NCBI RefSeq assembly: GCF_000620625.1
Contig: NZ_JIAW01000006.1
Location: 186,001 to 250,000, forward strand
From: Mycobacterium sp. URHB0044
GTDB lineage: Bacteria > Actinomycetota > Actinomycetes > Mycobacteriales > Mycobacteriaceae
DNA: 64,000 nucleotides
Direction: 5' to 3'
Shown here: piece after piece, positions 50,856 through 59,092 of the stretch
Layout of the letters: each line of letters starts with the position of its first letter
Position numbering within the stretch: position 1 is the first letter of the stretch
Program-made: the position numbers and the translations under genes
The notes under the pieces: model-generated
Seen by the model: only the letters and a program-made list of their open reading frames with translations
What the model was told of the DNA's origin: nothing
The model's database searches: none

Positions 50856-51631
50856 TCACACGACGTTGACGCCGTCGAGGAAGTTCTCTCCGTATGCGGA
50901 GTCGCCGCTGATCACGATGTCGTGGTCATGCCAGGACGATCGGCGGGTTCCCCAACCCGGAAACTGTTCGGCCGCAGCGTCGATGACAGCTACCGCTGCC
51001 GGACTGGCGCCATTGGCGACGCCGCGTCGGTCGATCGTCCACGTGCCACTGCCCTGGCCGTGCAGTCGTAGCGACACCGGTCGGTCCATCCACTCGGGTG
51101 TGGCCGCGGCGAGCTGGTTGCCGAGCACTGCAAGCATCCATTCGATCACCACCGCCATCCTGTTCGCATCCGACGGCGGCGCTTCTCGGCTGAGGGCAGG
51201 AGCCATGTCGAACCGCAGGTGCGTGTGCAGATCGAACACCAGCGCACTACCCAGCAGAAACGCGACGGGGAATCTTCCGAGCTCGGCCAGCGGCAATCGG
51301 AGGCGCCCCAATGGCAAGACCGTGGGAACCATGGACAGCCCGACGGCCAGGCACTCCACCGCTCGTACTCGGCGAAAACCTTGTCGGGTGGCCATGATCG
51401 ACGTGCATCTACCATCACATCGTTGGAGCGTTCGATGTCGCTGCTGCGCAGCAGGGACAGCGCGGCGGGGGTGAACAGGGCGTGGCAAGCACCGCCGAGG
51501 TGCGCCACGACGTCTTGGATTCGCCATCCGACGGCGGCACTCGCCCTGCACCATTCAGCGTCGTCGAGGACGCCGCAGAACGACAGCATTGCGGCCCGCT
51601 CGGCACGCAACGCGGCGGGCCGATCGATCAC
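50856..51631 (-). pseudogene. maleylpyruvate-isomerase-type (mycothiol/DinB fold) protein, single-base frameshift
   Basis: Two partial frames join into one protein. The N-part (from GTG 51631) reads MIDRPAALRAERAAMLSFCG, a VGWRIQDVVAHLGGACHALF segment, ending AEYER. The C-part (to 50856) reads AVECLAVGLSMVPTVLPLGR, FDMAPALSR and ends GENFLDGVNVV. The break is at about 51359-51362, where one G appears to be missing from a G run on the coding strand. With one base restored the span is 777 bp, exactly 259 codons. The family is the mycothiol-dependent maleylpyruvate-isomerase/MDMPI type. It is last in the operon, so a real frameshift would be tolerated; sequencing error is equally possible. Confidence 0.78.
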
Positions 51632-52833
51632 CGCTGCAACCGGCCGAGTTCTCGCCCCACGACTGACACGAACGACACGCAGCCACCCGGACGTCCACCG
51701 AGGTTGTGCGTCAGCGCCGTATGGGGATCGGACAATTGGCGGTCACCGGCAGCGCCGCGGAACTGCAGCCACGCTTCGTAGAGCATGCGTAGTCCGCTGG
51801 CTCCCACGGGATGCCCGAACGACTTGAGCCCGCCATCGGGGTTGATCGGCAGCCGCCCTCCTGCGTCGAAGTCACCGGCGAGTACGTCCTTCCACCCGTG
51901 ACCGGCCTCGGAGAAGCCCAAGTCCTCCATGAGGACGATTTCGGTGGGGGTGAAGCAATCATGGACCTCGGCGAACGACAGTTGCGTAGCGGGACTGTCG
52001 ATCCCGGCCTGGCCATAGGCGTCTCGTGCTGCTTTGACCACTTCGGGGAAGGTCGTGTAGTCGAATGCCGCGTCCATCGAGCCTCGCATCGAGCCGGCGA
52101 CGAGGGAGAGTCCCTTCACGTACATCGGGGTATCGGTGTAGTCAAGCGCTCGCTCCGCGGGCACGATCAGGGCACACGCCGCGCCGTCGGAGACTCCCGA
52201 GCAGTCGAACACCCCGAGCCGTCCGGCCACCTTGGCGGCCTTCTCGATGGTCTCCGGCGCCACCGGTGAACGGAACTGCGCCTTGGGGTTTCGTGAGCCG
52301 TTGTCGTGGTTCTTCCACGCCACGTGGGTCATGGCTGCCCGCATCTCATCGGGGTGCACGCCGTGCTTGGCGCAATAGGCCGGGTCCAGGAGCGAGAAGG
52401 CCGCCGGCGCGGTCATCGACAACTCCGGCGACGTTCCGTCACTCGGCGGGTCGCTGCGCATCAGACCGGAGAAACCGGAATCCTTTAGCTTCTCCACGCC
52501 CATGGCCATCACGACGTCGTAGGCTCCGGCGGCAACGCCGTAGCACGCGTTGCGGAAGGCCTCCGACCCCGTGGCGCAGTAGTTCTCGACGCGGGTCACG
52601 GGCTTGTCGTCGGTTCCCAGTGCGCGGCTCAGCGTCAATCCGGACTGGCCGGAGCCGAGCGTGCCGAGCCAGTAGGCGTCGATGTCGCCCTTGCCGACGT
52701 TCGGCACCGAGTCGAGGCATTCACCGAATGCCTCCAGGATCAGATCCTCGGTGGAACTGTCCCAGCGTTCGCCGAACCGGGTGCACCCCATGCCGACGAC
52801 GGCGACCCGGTCAGTGATTCCGCGGCTGGCCAT
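51628..52833 (-). CDS. Ltp/SCPx-type thiolase (lipid-transfer protein; possible retro-aldolase)
   Basis: A 401-residue thiolase-fold protein. Cys86 in NYCATGSEAFR, His in AEVHDCFTPTEIVLME and GHPVGASGLRM, plus GGRPGGCVSF mark the Ltp/SCPx branch, whose members act as retro-aldolases or thiolases on branched and steroid acyl-CoAs when paired with a DUF35 protein. Such a protein is encoded directly upstream, fused to a ketosynthase-like domain. Its start overlaps that gene by 23 bp, and its stop overlaps the next start by GTGA. Confidence 0.9.
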   Translation of the reverse strand: MASRGITDRVAVVGMGCTRFGERWDSSTEDLILEAFGECLDSVPNVGKGDIDAYWLGTLGSGQSGLTLSRALGTDDKPVTRVENYCATGSEAFRNACYGVAAGAYDVVMAMGVEKLKDSGFSGLMRSDPPSDGTSPELSMTAPAAFSLLDPAYCAKHGVHPDEMRAAMTHVAWKNHDNGSRNPKAQFRSPVAPETIEKAAKVAGRLGVFDCSGVSDGAACALIVPAERALDYTDTPMYVKGLSLVAGSMRGSMDAAFDYTTFPEVVKAARDAYGQAGIDSPATQLSFAEVHDCFTPTEIVLMEDLGFSEAGHGWKDVLAGDFDAGGRLPINPDGGLKSFGHPVGASGLRMLYEAWLQFRGAAGDRQLSDPHTALTHNLGGRPGGCVSFVSVVGRELGRLQR

Positions 52834-54196
52834 CGTTCTCCGATCTCGTGTCCAGTAGATGCGACTTCCAGAAATAGTCGTGCACGCCGCCTGCCGTGAA
52901 CAGCCGACGGAAGGTGAAGGCCACCCTTGCCCCGACGCGCAGACGTTCGGGTTCGGTATCGGTGACCTCGATGGTGCAGCGCCCGCCGCCGTCGATGTCC
53001 AGGACCGCCTGAATCATCGGCGGTGAGGGTGAGTAGGCCAGATAGTCCACGGTGTGGGTGACGATGGTGCCGCGGAGCGCCGCGACGGGGGTTGGGGCCA
53101 TCTCGTCGGTCGCGCCACAGCTGCGGCACACCCGCACCGGCGGCAGGTGCACGAATCCACACTGGCGGCACCGGGTTCCGGAGAAGCCGAACTTCCACCC
53201 CTCGGCGCGGGCGGCCGGCGGCGCCGCGGGCCGGTCCGGTTCGGGGCGGCGGGGCGGTTCGAGTTCGACCAGTCCGTGCCACGACAGGTAGGTCAGATGC
53301 GGCACCACGATGCCCTCGGCTCGCTGGAGGCTGACCGGCGTCGACTGGCGACCCGCCGGTAGCTGCGGCGTGGTGCGCAGCAGGACGGCGTCACAGCCGT
53401 CGAACGCCGAGAGCACCAGGATGGTCTCGCCCGGTTCGGCGACGTCGAGCACCGCGGCCAGGGCGATGCCGGCATCGGCGGTCCCGGAGAACCCCACCGG
53501 TGACGTGCGGGTGGACTTGAGGGCCTTGACCAGCGTGCCGATCCGCTTGGTGATGGCACTGTTGGGGCAGGCGACCACGGCGTGATCGACCTCGGTCACG
53601 CCGCTGTCGTCGAGAACGCGATCCACGGCGGCGCGGATCAGACCCGAGTAGCGGTCGGCGCCGAAGCGCTCTTCCCACTGCTCCCCCGTGACTGCCGTGG
53701 GTGAGCGCCAACGGTCCAGGAACTCGGCCGTGTGCGACGTGGTGGCGAGGACGTCGGCGATCGCGGGGCCATCGCCGAACAGCAGCGCCGCGGCGCCGTC
53801 ACCGCCGAGCCGTTCGTCGGCAGAGCCGGGACGGCCGACGCGGATGTCGGCGGTCACCGCGAGACCGCCGGTCGCAATCGCGGTCCGCCAGGCCGCAATG
53901 CCGCTGCGACCCGTGCCACACAGGTCCGCGGCGAACGAGGCGGACGGCAGGCCGAGCGCTGAGTGGATGGCCGTCGCGTTGGTCTTGTCGGCGTAGGCAG
54001 GGGTACTGGTTGCGAAGTACAGGTTCGTGGGCAGCTCGTGTCCGTCGAGGGCTCGGGCTGCTGCGGCGACCGCCATGGTGGTGCTGTCCTCGTCGTAGGA
54101 GGCGATGACGCGGTCGCCACGACGCAACCCGACGTCGCCGCCGGCCAGACGGTACCGCGGGACGTAGGTTGCGTAGGCGATCAGGGACGCGGTCAT
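52811..54196 (-). CDS. fusion: KASIII/HMG-CoA-synthase-like domain + DUF35 zinc ribbon/OB-fold
   Basis: A 461-residue protein. Residues 1 to about 315 are thiolase-fold (MTASLIAYATYVPRYRLAGG, SFAADLCGTGRSGI with candidate nucleophile Cys93, DHAVVACPNS). Residues about 335-461 are DUF35: zinc cysteines at 343, 346, 357 and 360 (CRQC, CRSC), then an OB-fold. DUF35 domains bind acyl-CoA and partner with Ltp thiolases; here the partner gene follows. The ATG at 54196 overlaps the thiolase stop (ATGA); the longer open frame upstream is a shadow. Whether the first domain is catalytic is unclear. Confidence 0.87.
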   Translation of the reverse strand: MTASLIAYATYVPRYRLAGGDVGLRRGDRVIASYDEDSTTMAVAAAARALDGHELPTNLYFATSTPAYADKTNATAIHSALGLPSASFAADLCGTGRSGIAAWRTAIATGGLAVTADIRVGRPGSADERLGGDGAAALLFGDGPAIADVLATTSHTAEFLDRWRSPTAVTGEQWEERFGADRYSGLIRAAVDRVLDDSGVTEVDHAVVACPNSAITKRIGTLVKALKSTRTSPVGFSGTADAGIALAAVLDVAEPGETILVLSAFDGCDAVLLRTTPQLPAGRQSTPVSLQRAEGIVVPHLTYLSWHGLVELEPPRRPEPDRPAAPPAARAEGWKFGFSGTRCRQCGFVHLPPVRVCRSCGATDEMAPTPVAALRGTIVTHTVDYLAYSPSPPMIQAVLDIDGGGRCTIEVTDTEPERLRVGARVAFTFRRLFTAGGVHDYFWKSHLLDTRSENDGQPRNH

Positions 54197-55404
54197 CCTG
54201 CGACTCCTCGGAACAGTGCTGCGATGCCCTGTCCGCCTCCGATGCACATGGTTTCGAGCGCCAATCCGCCTCCGCGGGTCTGCAATTCGTACAGCATCGT
54301 GGTGAGGATGCGAACGCCGGTAGCGCCGATCGGATGGCCGAGGGAGATGCCGGACCCGTTGACGTTGAGCCGGTCGTCGACGTCGGTGAGCTTCACTCCC
54401 CACCCCGACAGCACCGCCAGAACCTGCACCGCGAAGGCCTCGTTGATCTCGATCAGGCTCAGGTCGTCGAAGCCGAATCCCGTCTTGGCGAACAACTTCT
54501 CGACGGCACCGACCGGTCCGATTCCCATTCGCGACGGCTCACATCCCACGGCGGCCCAACCTTCGAGGTAGCCGATCGGCTCCAGACCAAGCTCGTCGAG
54601 TCGATCCTCGGCCACAACGAGACACGCTGCGGCGGCGTCGTTCTGCTGGCTGGAGTTCCCTGCGGTCACGGTGCCGCCGGGCGTCAACGTGCGCAGCTTC
54701 GCCAGCGTCGACGTGGTGGTGTCGGGGCGGATGCCCTCGTCGACGTCGAACGTCACGGCGTCTCCCCGGCGCTGGGGGATCTCGACGGGGACGATCTCGG
54801 CGTCGAACGCGCCGCGTTGAGCAGCAGCCGCCGCACGGTGGTGACTGCGCGCAGCGAATGCGTCCGCCGCGTCGCGGTCGATGCCGTAGTCCGAGGCCAG
54901 GTTCTCCGCTGTCTCGATCATGCCGCTGATCTCGCCGAAACGCCATGCGGGTTGGGATCTCTCGCGGCCACGGTCCAGTCGGTCGTACAGCATCTGACTT
55001 CCCGACCTGGCCCCCCAGCGCGCCGTGGTCGTGTAGTGCTCGATGTTGCTCATCGATTCGACGCCTCCGGCGATCACGACGTCGGCCGCGCCGGTCTGCA
55101 CCGTCATGGCGGCCGTGATGACGGCCTGCAGGCCACCGCCGCAACGCCGATCGATCTGCAGTCCAGGCACCGCAACCGGGAGGTTGGCGTGCAACGCCAC
55201 CCACCGCCCGATGCACGGCGCCTCGGAGTTCGCATATGACTGCGCGAAGACGACGTCCTCGATGCGGCCGGGGTCAACGCCGCTGCGCTGCACGGTCGCC
55301 TCGACCACCTTCGCGGCGAGGTCTTCCGCCCGCAGCGGGCGCAGGCTCCCGCCGAAGGTTCCCACTGCGGTGCGTACCGGAGCGACGATTGCCGCGCGCC
55401 TCAT
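54193..55404 (-). CDS. acetyl-CoA C-acyltransferase (thiolase)
   Basis: A 403-residue thiolase with Cys88 (DRRCGGGLQAV), the NEAFAVQVLAVL segment, His in SGISLGHPIGATG, and CIGGGQGIAAL. All catalytic positions are present. It is distinct from the thiolase at 14429. It overlaps the small protein at 55401 and the ketosynthase-DUF35 fusion by four bases each, forming a compact block with them. Confidence 0.93.
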   Translation of the reverse strand: MRRAAIVAPVRTAVGTFGGSLRPLRAEDLAAKVVEATVQRSGVDPGRIEDVVFAQSYANSEAPCIGRWVALHANLPVAVPGLQIDRRCGGGLQAVITAAMTVQTGAADVVIAGGVESMSNIEHYTTTARWGARSGSQMLYDRLDRGRERSQPAWRFGEISGMIETAENLASDYGIDRDAADAFAARSHHRAAAAAQRGAFDAEIVPVEIPQRRGDAVTFDVDEGIRPDTTTSTLAKLRTLTPGGTVTAGNSSQQNDAAAACLVVAEDRLDELGLEPIGYLEGWAAVGCEPSRMGIGPVGAVEKLFAKTGFGFDDLSLIEINEAFAVQVLAVLSGWGVKLTDVDDRLNVNGSGISLGHPIGATGVRILTTMLYELQTRGGGLALETMCIGGGQGIAALFRGVAG

Positions 55405-55655
55405 TCGTCGCCCCGCCAGCGGTCGGCGGACGGGTCCAGCAGCTGGGCGAGTTTGCCTTCGGGCAGCCAGATGATGGTCTCGAGTTCCAGCGCGTCGAGG
55501 TAGCGCACCCGTCCGGTGCGGAGGTCCTCGAGCCGCAGTCGCGGCGAGTTCGCTTCACCGTCGATGTTCACCGAGACGTGGGCGAACTCGCTTTCGACCA
55601 CGGGGCCGATGCCTGGCGCATTGACGGGGGCAGTTCCGCCGAATTCGAGGGTCAT
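55401..55655 (-). CDS. small conserved protein of unknown function in the Rieske operon
   Basis: An 84-residue acidic protein, mostly beta-strand by pattern (VESEFAHVSVNIDGEANSPR, TGRVRYLDALELETIIWLPE). It has no cysteines or recognised motif, and I do not know its family. It starts on the TGATG junction with the beta subunit and overlaps the thiolase gene, so expression is coupled to both. It could be a small accessory subunit of the dioxygenase. Confidence 0.6.
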   Translation of the reverse strand: MTLEFGGTAPVNAPGIGPVVESEFAHVSVNIDGEANSPRLRLEDLRTGRVRYLDALELETIIWLPEGKLAQLLDPSADRWRGDE

Positions 55656-56218
55656 CAGATCAGGAATCCCATCGTCGGGATGGGCTTGTCCTTGTCCACC
55701 AGGACCACCTTCTTGTAGGACATCCGCAGCGTCCCCTCATCGCGACGAAGCCGGTACGTCACGCGCCCACCCCACACGTGGTTGCCGCGCGCGCGTGATT
55801 CCAGCACCACGAAGTTGGCTCCCACCTCGAGGTCGATGCCGCCCGACGCAGCTTCCCGGCCGCCGAGTAGTTCGACGTTGGATATCAACCGCCGCAGGTT
55901 GGACGGCGGCGCCTGGGCGTAGCGCCTGCCGGTGCGAAGTTGCTTGAGCCGAGTGGAGATTCGATTCCGATTGTCGTAGATCACCGACATCTGTTCCATC
56001 GGGTCGGCGCTGTCGTTTCCGGCGGGAACCCAGTACAGCGCGTCGTCGGTCCACAGCGCCTCCCATGAGTCGTAATCGCTCTCGTCGGCGAAACGTGCTT
56101 CGCGATAGAGGAACTGCTCGATCTCGCGGACGTCGTACCCGTCGGGGACGGGGGTCAGGCCGTCGCCGGTCTGGATGGCGCCGGTCTGGATGGCGCCGGT
56201 CTGGATGGCGTTGGTCAC
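55655..56218 (-). CDS. aromatic-ring-hydroxylating dioxygenase beta subunit
   Basis: A 187-residue protein with the NTF2-like fold of dioxygenase beta subunits: EIEQFLYREARFADESDYDS, WEALWTDDALYWVPAGNDSA, MSVIYDNRNRISTRLKQLRT and RMSYKKVVLVDKDKPIPTMG. The GTG at 56218 overlaps the alpha-subunit stop (GTGA). The N-terminus holds a triplicated AIQTG pentapeptide encoded by a 15-bp tandem repeat, which looks non-essential. It assembles with the alpha subunit, usually as a3b3. Confidence 0.92.
   Translation of the reverse strand: MTNAIQTGAIQTGAIQTGDGLTPVPDGYDVREIEQFLYREARFADESDYDSWEALWTDDALYWVPAGNDSADPMEQMSVIYDNRNRISTRLKQLRTGRRYAQAPPSNLRRLISNVELLGGREAASGGIDLEVGANFVVLESRARGNHVWGGRVTYRLRRDEGTLRMSYKKVVLVDKDKPIPTMGFLI
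56169..56213. repeat. 15-bp tandem repeat, three units, inside the dioxygenase beta gene
   Basis: Unit GTCTGGATGGCGCCG at 56169, 56184 and 56199; the third ends TTG. On the coding strand it gives AIQTG three times right after the start codon. Length divisible by three, so copy-number change would keep the frame. Confidence 0.9.
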
Positions 56219-57483
56219 GGTGCCTCCATCAACGTTGCGTAGTGCGACCAGAAGCCGCGCATACCGGTCTCGTCGGTGGCCGATCCGATGGTGAATCCGT
56301 TGTCGTCGATGCGCTCCCGGTGCAATCCCCGTCGGACGTCCAGCCATTCGGGCTGCAGCGACTCGATGCCGAGCTGGTTGCGCTCGTACATCTCGGTGTC
56401 GTCGGCCAGCAACATGCCCGCCGGACCCACGGAGCCGACGCACTGGGAGACCATCCGCTTGTTCAGTTCCGGTGCACCCGCGAGTTGGACCGCCGTCGAG
56501 TATTGGACGCACTGGTTGACCGACACGGGCTGGATGTTGAACACCTGAATCTCGGCGATGAAGAGGTTGGGGAAGATCATCACGTGCGGCGCCCCCTCGA
56601 TCAGGATCTGATCGGCGGCCTCACCGTGACGTTCTCGCATTGCCGAGACGTAGTTCGGTACTCGTTGTTCCGTGGTGCCGAACCACCGCATCGGTTCGGC
56701 GAACTTGCGGAACTCCGGGCGTAGGTCGTTCTCACTGTGTCCGTTGCCGAGATTTCTGGTGACTGCCGTGGACGCGTCGCTGTACAGCGGTCCGATCGTG
56801 CTTCCGGTGACGCCGAAGATCGAGCCGTGCACGAATTGCGGGTGGTAGCCGTCGGTTTCGTTCTCCGCCAGCAGCTTCCAGTTGGCGCCCGTCTCGTGTT
56901 GCAACCACCCTGCGGTCAGGTCGACTCGTCCCTCCGGGGAAAGGCGCACCAGACGGTCGATCTCGCCAGCGGCCGCTCCGAGGTGCTCCCGCAGTGTGGG
57001 CCCCTCTTCGGCGAAGCTGCCGAAGACGAATCCCTCGTAGGAGTCGACGCGGGGAACCCGGCCCATCGCCAGATCGAGTTTGCGGCCGTTGTATCCCTTG
57101 AAGAAGGGGAAGCCGATGAGTTCGCCGGTGTTGCGGTAGGTCCAGCCGTGGTAGGGGCAGCGGAACGTCGAAGAGTTGCCCTTGGCGTCGTCGCAGACTT
57201 GGTTACCGCGGTGCGCACACCGATTCAGCAGCAGGTTCACCCCGCCGTCGCGATCGCGGGTCATGATGACGTCCTGCAGGCCGAGCTTCTTGCGCACGTA
57301 GTCGCCCGGTTGTGCCACTTCGCTTTCGTGGCCGACGAATACCCATGTGCGGTACCAAATCTTCTGCAGCTCATCGGCGAAGATGGCGGGATCCGTGTAG
57401 AGCGAGCCGTGTACCTTGTCGGGTTTGATCAAGGGTGCGACCCGGCTGGCGGGCGGGTTGACCGTGGTGGTTTCCGTAGTCAC
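56215..57483 (-). CDS. Rieske non-heme iron dioxygenase alpha subunit
   Basis: A 422-residue oxygenase component. The Rieske [2Fe-2S] site is Cys89-x-His91 and Cys109-x2-His112 (CAHRGNQVC, CPYHGW). The mononuclear iron site ENETDGYHPQFVH gives His214 and His219, with the bridging Asp211. This would hydroxylate an aromatic or alicyclic ring with O2. No reductase or ferredoxin is in this operon, so electrons may come from the 12501/11230 pair. The start overlaps the crotonase stop by ATGA. The family resembles benzoate/anthranilate-type oxygenases; substrate unknown. Confidence 0.94.
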   Translation of the reverse strand: MTTETTTVNPPASRVAPLIKPDKVHGSLYTDPAIFADELQKIWYRTWVFVGHESEVAQPGDYVRKKLGLQDVIMTRDRDGGVNLLLNRCAHRGNQVCDDAKGNSSTFRCPYHGWTYRNTGELIGFPFFKGYNGRKLDLAMGRVPRVDSYEGFVFGSFAEEGPTLREHLGAAAGEIDRLVRLSPEGRVDLTAGWLQHETGANWKLLAENETDGYHPQFVHGSIFGVTGSTIGPLYSDASTAVTRNLGNGHSENDLRPEFRKFAEPMRWFGTTEQRVPNYVSAMRERHGEAADQILIEGAPHVMIFPNLFIAEIQVFNIQPVSVNQCVQYSTAVQLAGAPELNKRMVSQCVGSVGPAGMLLADDTEMYERNQLGIESLQPEWLDVRRGLHRERIDDNGFTIGSATDETGMRGFWSHYATLMEAP

Positions 57484-58295
57484 TGGGGGATTCCTTCCTG
57501 GGGGCCGAAGACGGGGCGACGCTTCTCGCGAAACGCGGCGATGCCTTCGGCGAAGTCGTCGCTGCCGAAGAGTGCGGCCTGATGGGCGGCTTCACGGTCG
57601 AGCACGTTGAATGGCGACAAGCCGGGCGCCACCGCGAGGAGAGACTTGATCACGGCGTGCGCCTGCGCCGGGCCCGCAGCGAGCCGGGTGGCGTCCGCGA
57701 GAGCCGTCTCGAAGGCCTTCCCCGGCTCGGCAAGCGCGTCGACGAGACCGATGCCGAGCGCCTCCTCGGCGGGAATCGGCTTGGGTAACAACAGCATCTG
57801 CCGTGTCCGGGCGACGCCGATGCGCGCGGGCAAGGAGGCATACGCACCCATGTCGCCGGCCAGCCCGACCGACGTGAACGTCGTGGCGAACCGTGCGTCG
57901 CGTGCGGCGACGACGCGGTCACAGGCGGCGGCCAGTGCGGTGCCGGCGCCGAAGGCCGCACCCTCGACGGCCGCGATCACCGGCTTCTCTGTGCTCCAGA
58001 TCGCCCGAATCACGCGCTGCGCCAGCTGCGCCCGCTCGAGCGCTTCCTGCGGTGCCATCCGCTCCATCGAGCCGATGTCGCCTCCGGAGCAGAAGGCCTT
58101 ACCTGCCCCCGTCAGCACGATGGCACGCACCGCTGAATCGCGGTCTGCGGCTTCGATCGCGTCGGCGAGTGCCAATCGCAGCGGGATGTCGATGGCGTTG
58201 AGTTTGTCGGGGCGATTCAGCGTCACCACCGCGACCGCGCCGACCTTCTCGGTGAGCACTGGGCGGGACCGGAATTGCTGCGGTGACGCCGTCAT
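57480..58295 (-). CDS. crotonase-fold enzyme (enoyl-CoA hydratase/isomerase family)
   Basis: A 271-residue crotonase: VVTLNRPDKLNAIDIPLRLA, GAGKAFCSGGDIGSMERM (oxyanion hole) and VEGAAFGAGTALAAACDRVV. Both classical hydratase glutamates are missing (FGAGTA, VGLAGDMGAYASLPARIG); an Asp is placed as in PaaG-like isomerases. The ATG at 58295 overlaps the next crotonase stop. It is the third of three consecutive crotonases and precedes the dioxygenase. Confidence 0.9.
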   Translation of the reverse strand: MTASPQQFRSRPVLTEKVGAVAVVTLNRPDKLNAIDIPLRLALADAIEAADRDSAVRAIVLTGAGKAFCSGGDIGSMERMAPQEALERAQLAQRVIRAIWSTEKPVIAAVEGAAFGAGTALAAACDRVVAARDARFATTFTSVGLAGDMGAYASLPARIGVARTRQMLLLPKPIPAEEALGIGLVDALAEPGKAFETALADATRLAAGPAQAHAVIKSLLAVAPGLSPFNVLDREAAHQAALFGSDDFAEGIAAFREKRRPVFGPQEGIPQ

Positions 58296-59092
58296 CGCTG
58301 AAACCTCGGCGGTCGCCGCTCGATGACCGCCCGCAGCCCTTCGAGCGCATCGTCGGTGCCGGAGAGCTCGGAGACCGTCCGGGCCTCCTCGGCCAGACGC
58401 TGTTCCACGGATGCCCCGATGCCGCTCCACACCAGACGCTTGGTCGCCGACAACGCTTGCGTGGGCAGCTCGGCGAGTTGCGTGGCGAGCTCCTCCGCGC
58501 GAGCCTGGAGTTCGTCGTCCCCCACGACCTCGGTGACGAGACCGATGCGGAGTGCCTCGGCGGCGGTGAGCGTCGGATTGGTCAACACGATCCGCAGTGC
58601 CTGCCGCAGGCCGACCAACTGGGTGAGCGTGACCGACACTCCGCCGTCGGGAGCCATGCCGACGCGGACGGCGCCGGAGAAGAACTTCGCCGATTCCGCG
58701 GCGATCACGATGTCGGAGGCGCACACCAGGCCGAGGCCGCCACCGCCTGCCGCGAAGCCTTGGACCGCGGTCACCACGGGGACTCGCAACTGGATCAACG
58801 CCGCCGATGCGAGCTGCAGCCAGGCCGTTGCCTCCCTGAGGTAGTCCGGCAGCCCGGCGCCCTTGGACTCGAACGTGTGGATGTCGCCGCCGGCGCAGAA
58901 GTTGCGCCCTTCGCCGGTCAACAAGACGACGCGGACTCGTGGATCCGCGTGACAGGTGAGCACCGCTTCGTGGAGGGCCTTGAGCAACTCCACGTTCAAC
59001 CCGTTGGAGACCTCGGGCCGGCTGAGCCGCAGGCGGGCGATACCACCGTCCACGTCGAGCGTGACGGGCGCCGTCGAACCAATCGTCGTCAC
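58292..59092 (-). CDS. crotonase-fold enzyme
   Basis: A 266-residue crotonase: RLSRPEVSNGLNVELLKALH, GEGRNFCAGGDIHTFESKGA, VQGFAAGGGGLGLVCASDIV and VGMAPDGGVSVTLTQLVG. The first hydratase Glu is Gly (GGGLG), and the second site carries Asp (APDGG). It is likely an isomerase or hydrolase variant. It overlaps both neighbours by four bases. It is clearly different in sequence from the flanking crotonases, so the triplet is not a recent tandem duplication. Confidence 0.9.
   Translation of the reverse strand: MTTIGSTAPVTLDVDGGIARLRLSRPEVSNGLNVELLKALHEAVLTCHADPRVRVVLLTGEGRNFCAGGDIHTFESKGAGLPDYLREATAWLQLASAALIQLRVPVVTAVQGFAAGGGGLGLVCASDIVIAAESAKFFSGAVRVGMAPDGGVSVTLTQLVGLRQALRIVLTNPTLTAAEALRIGLVTEVVGDDELQARAEELATQLAELPTQALSATKRLVWSGIGASVEQRLAEEARTVSELSGTDDALEGLRAVIERRPPRFQR

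Noticed and set aside
52811..54403. Upstream extension of the ketosynthase-DUF35 gene to 54403
   Set aside because: The first 69 residues are Arg/His-rich and overlap the thiolase gene; the ATG at 54196 makes a standard ATGA junction.
57480..59092. Recent triplication of one crotonase gene with 59089-59862
   Set aside because: The three proteins differ widely, including at catalytic positions; only fold-level motifs are shared.
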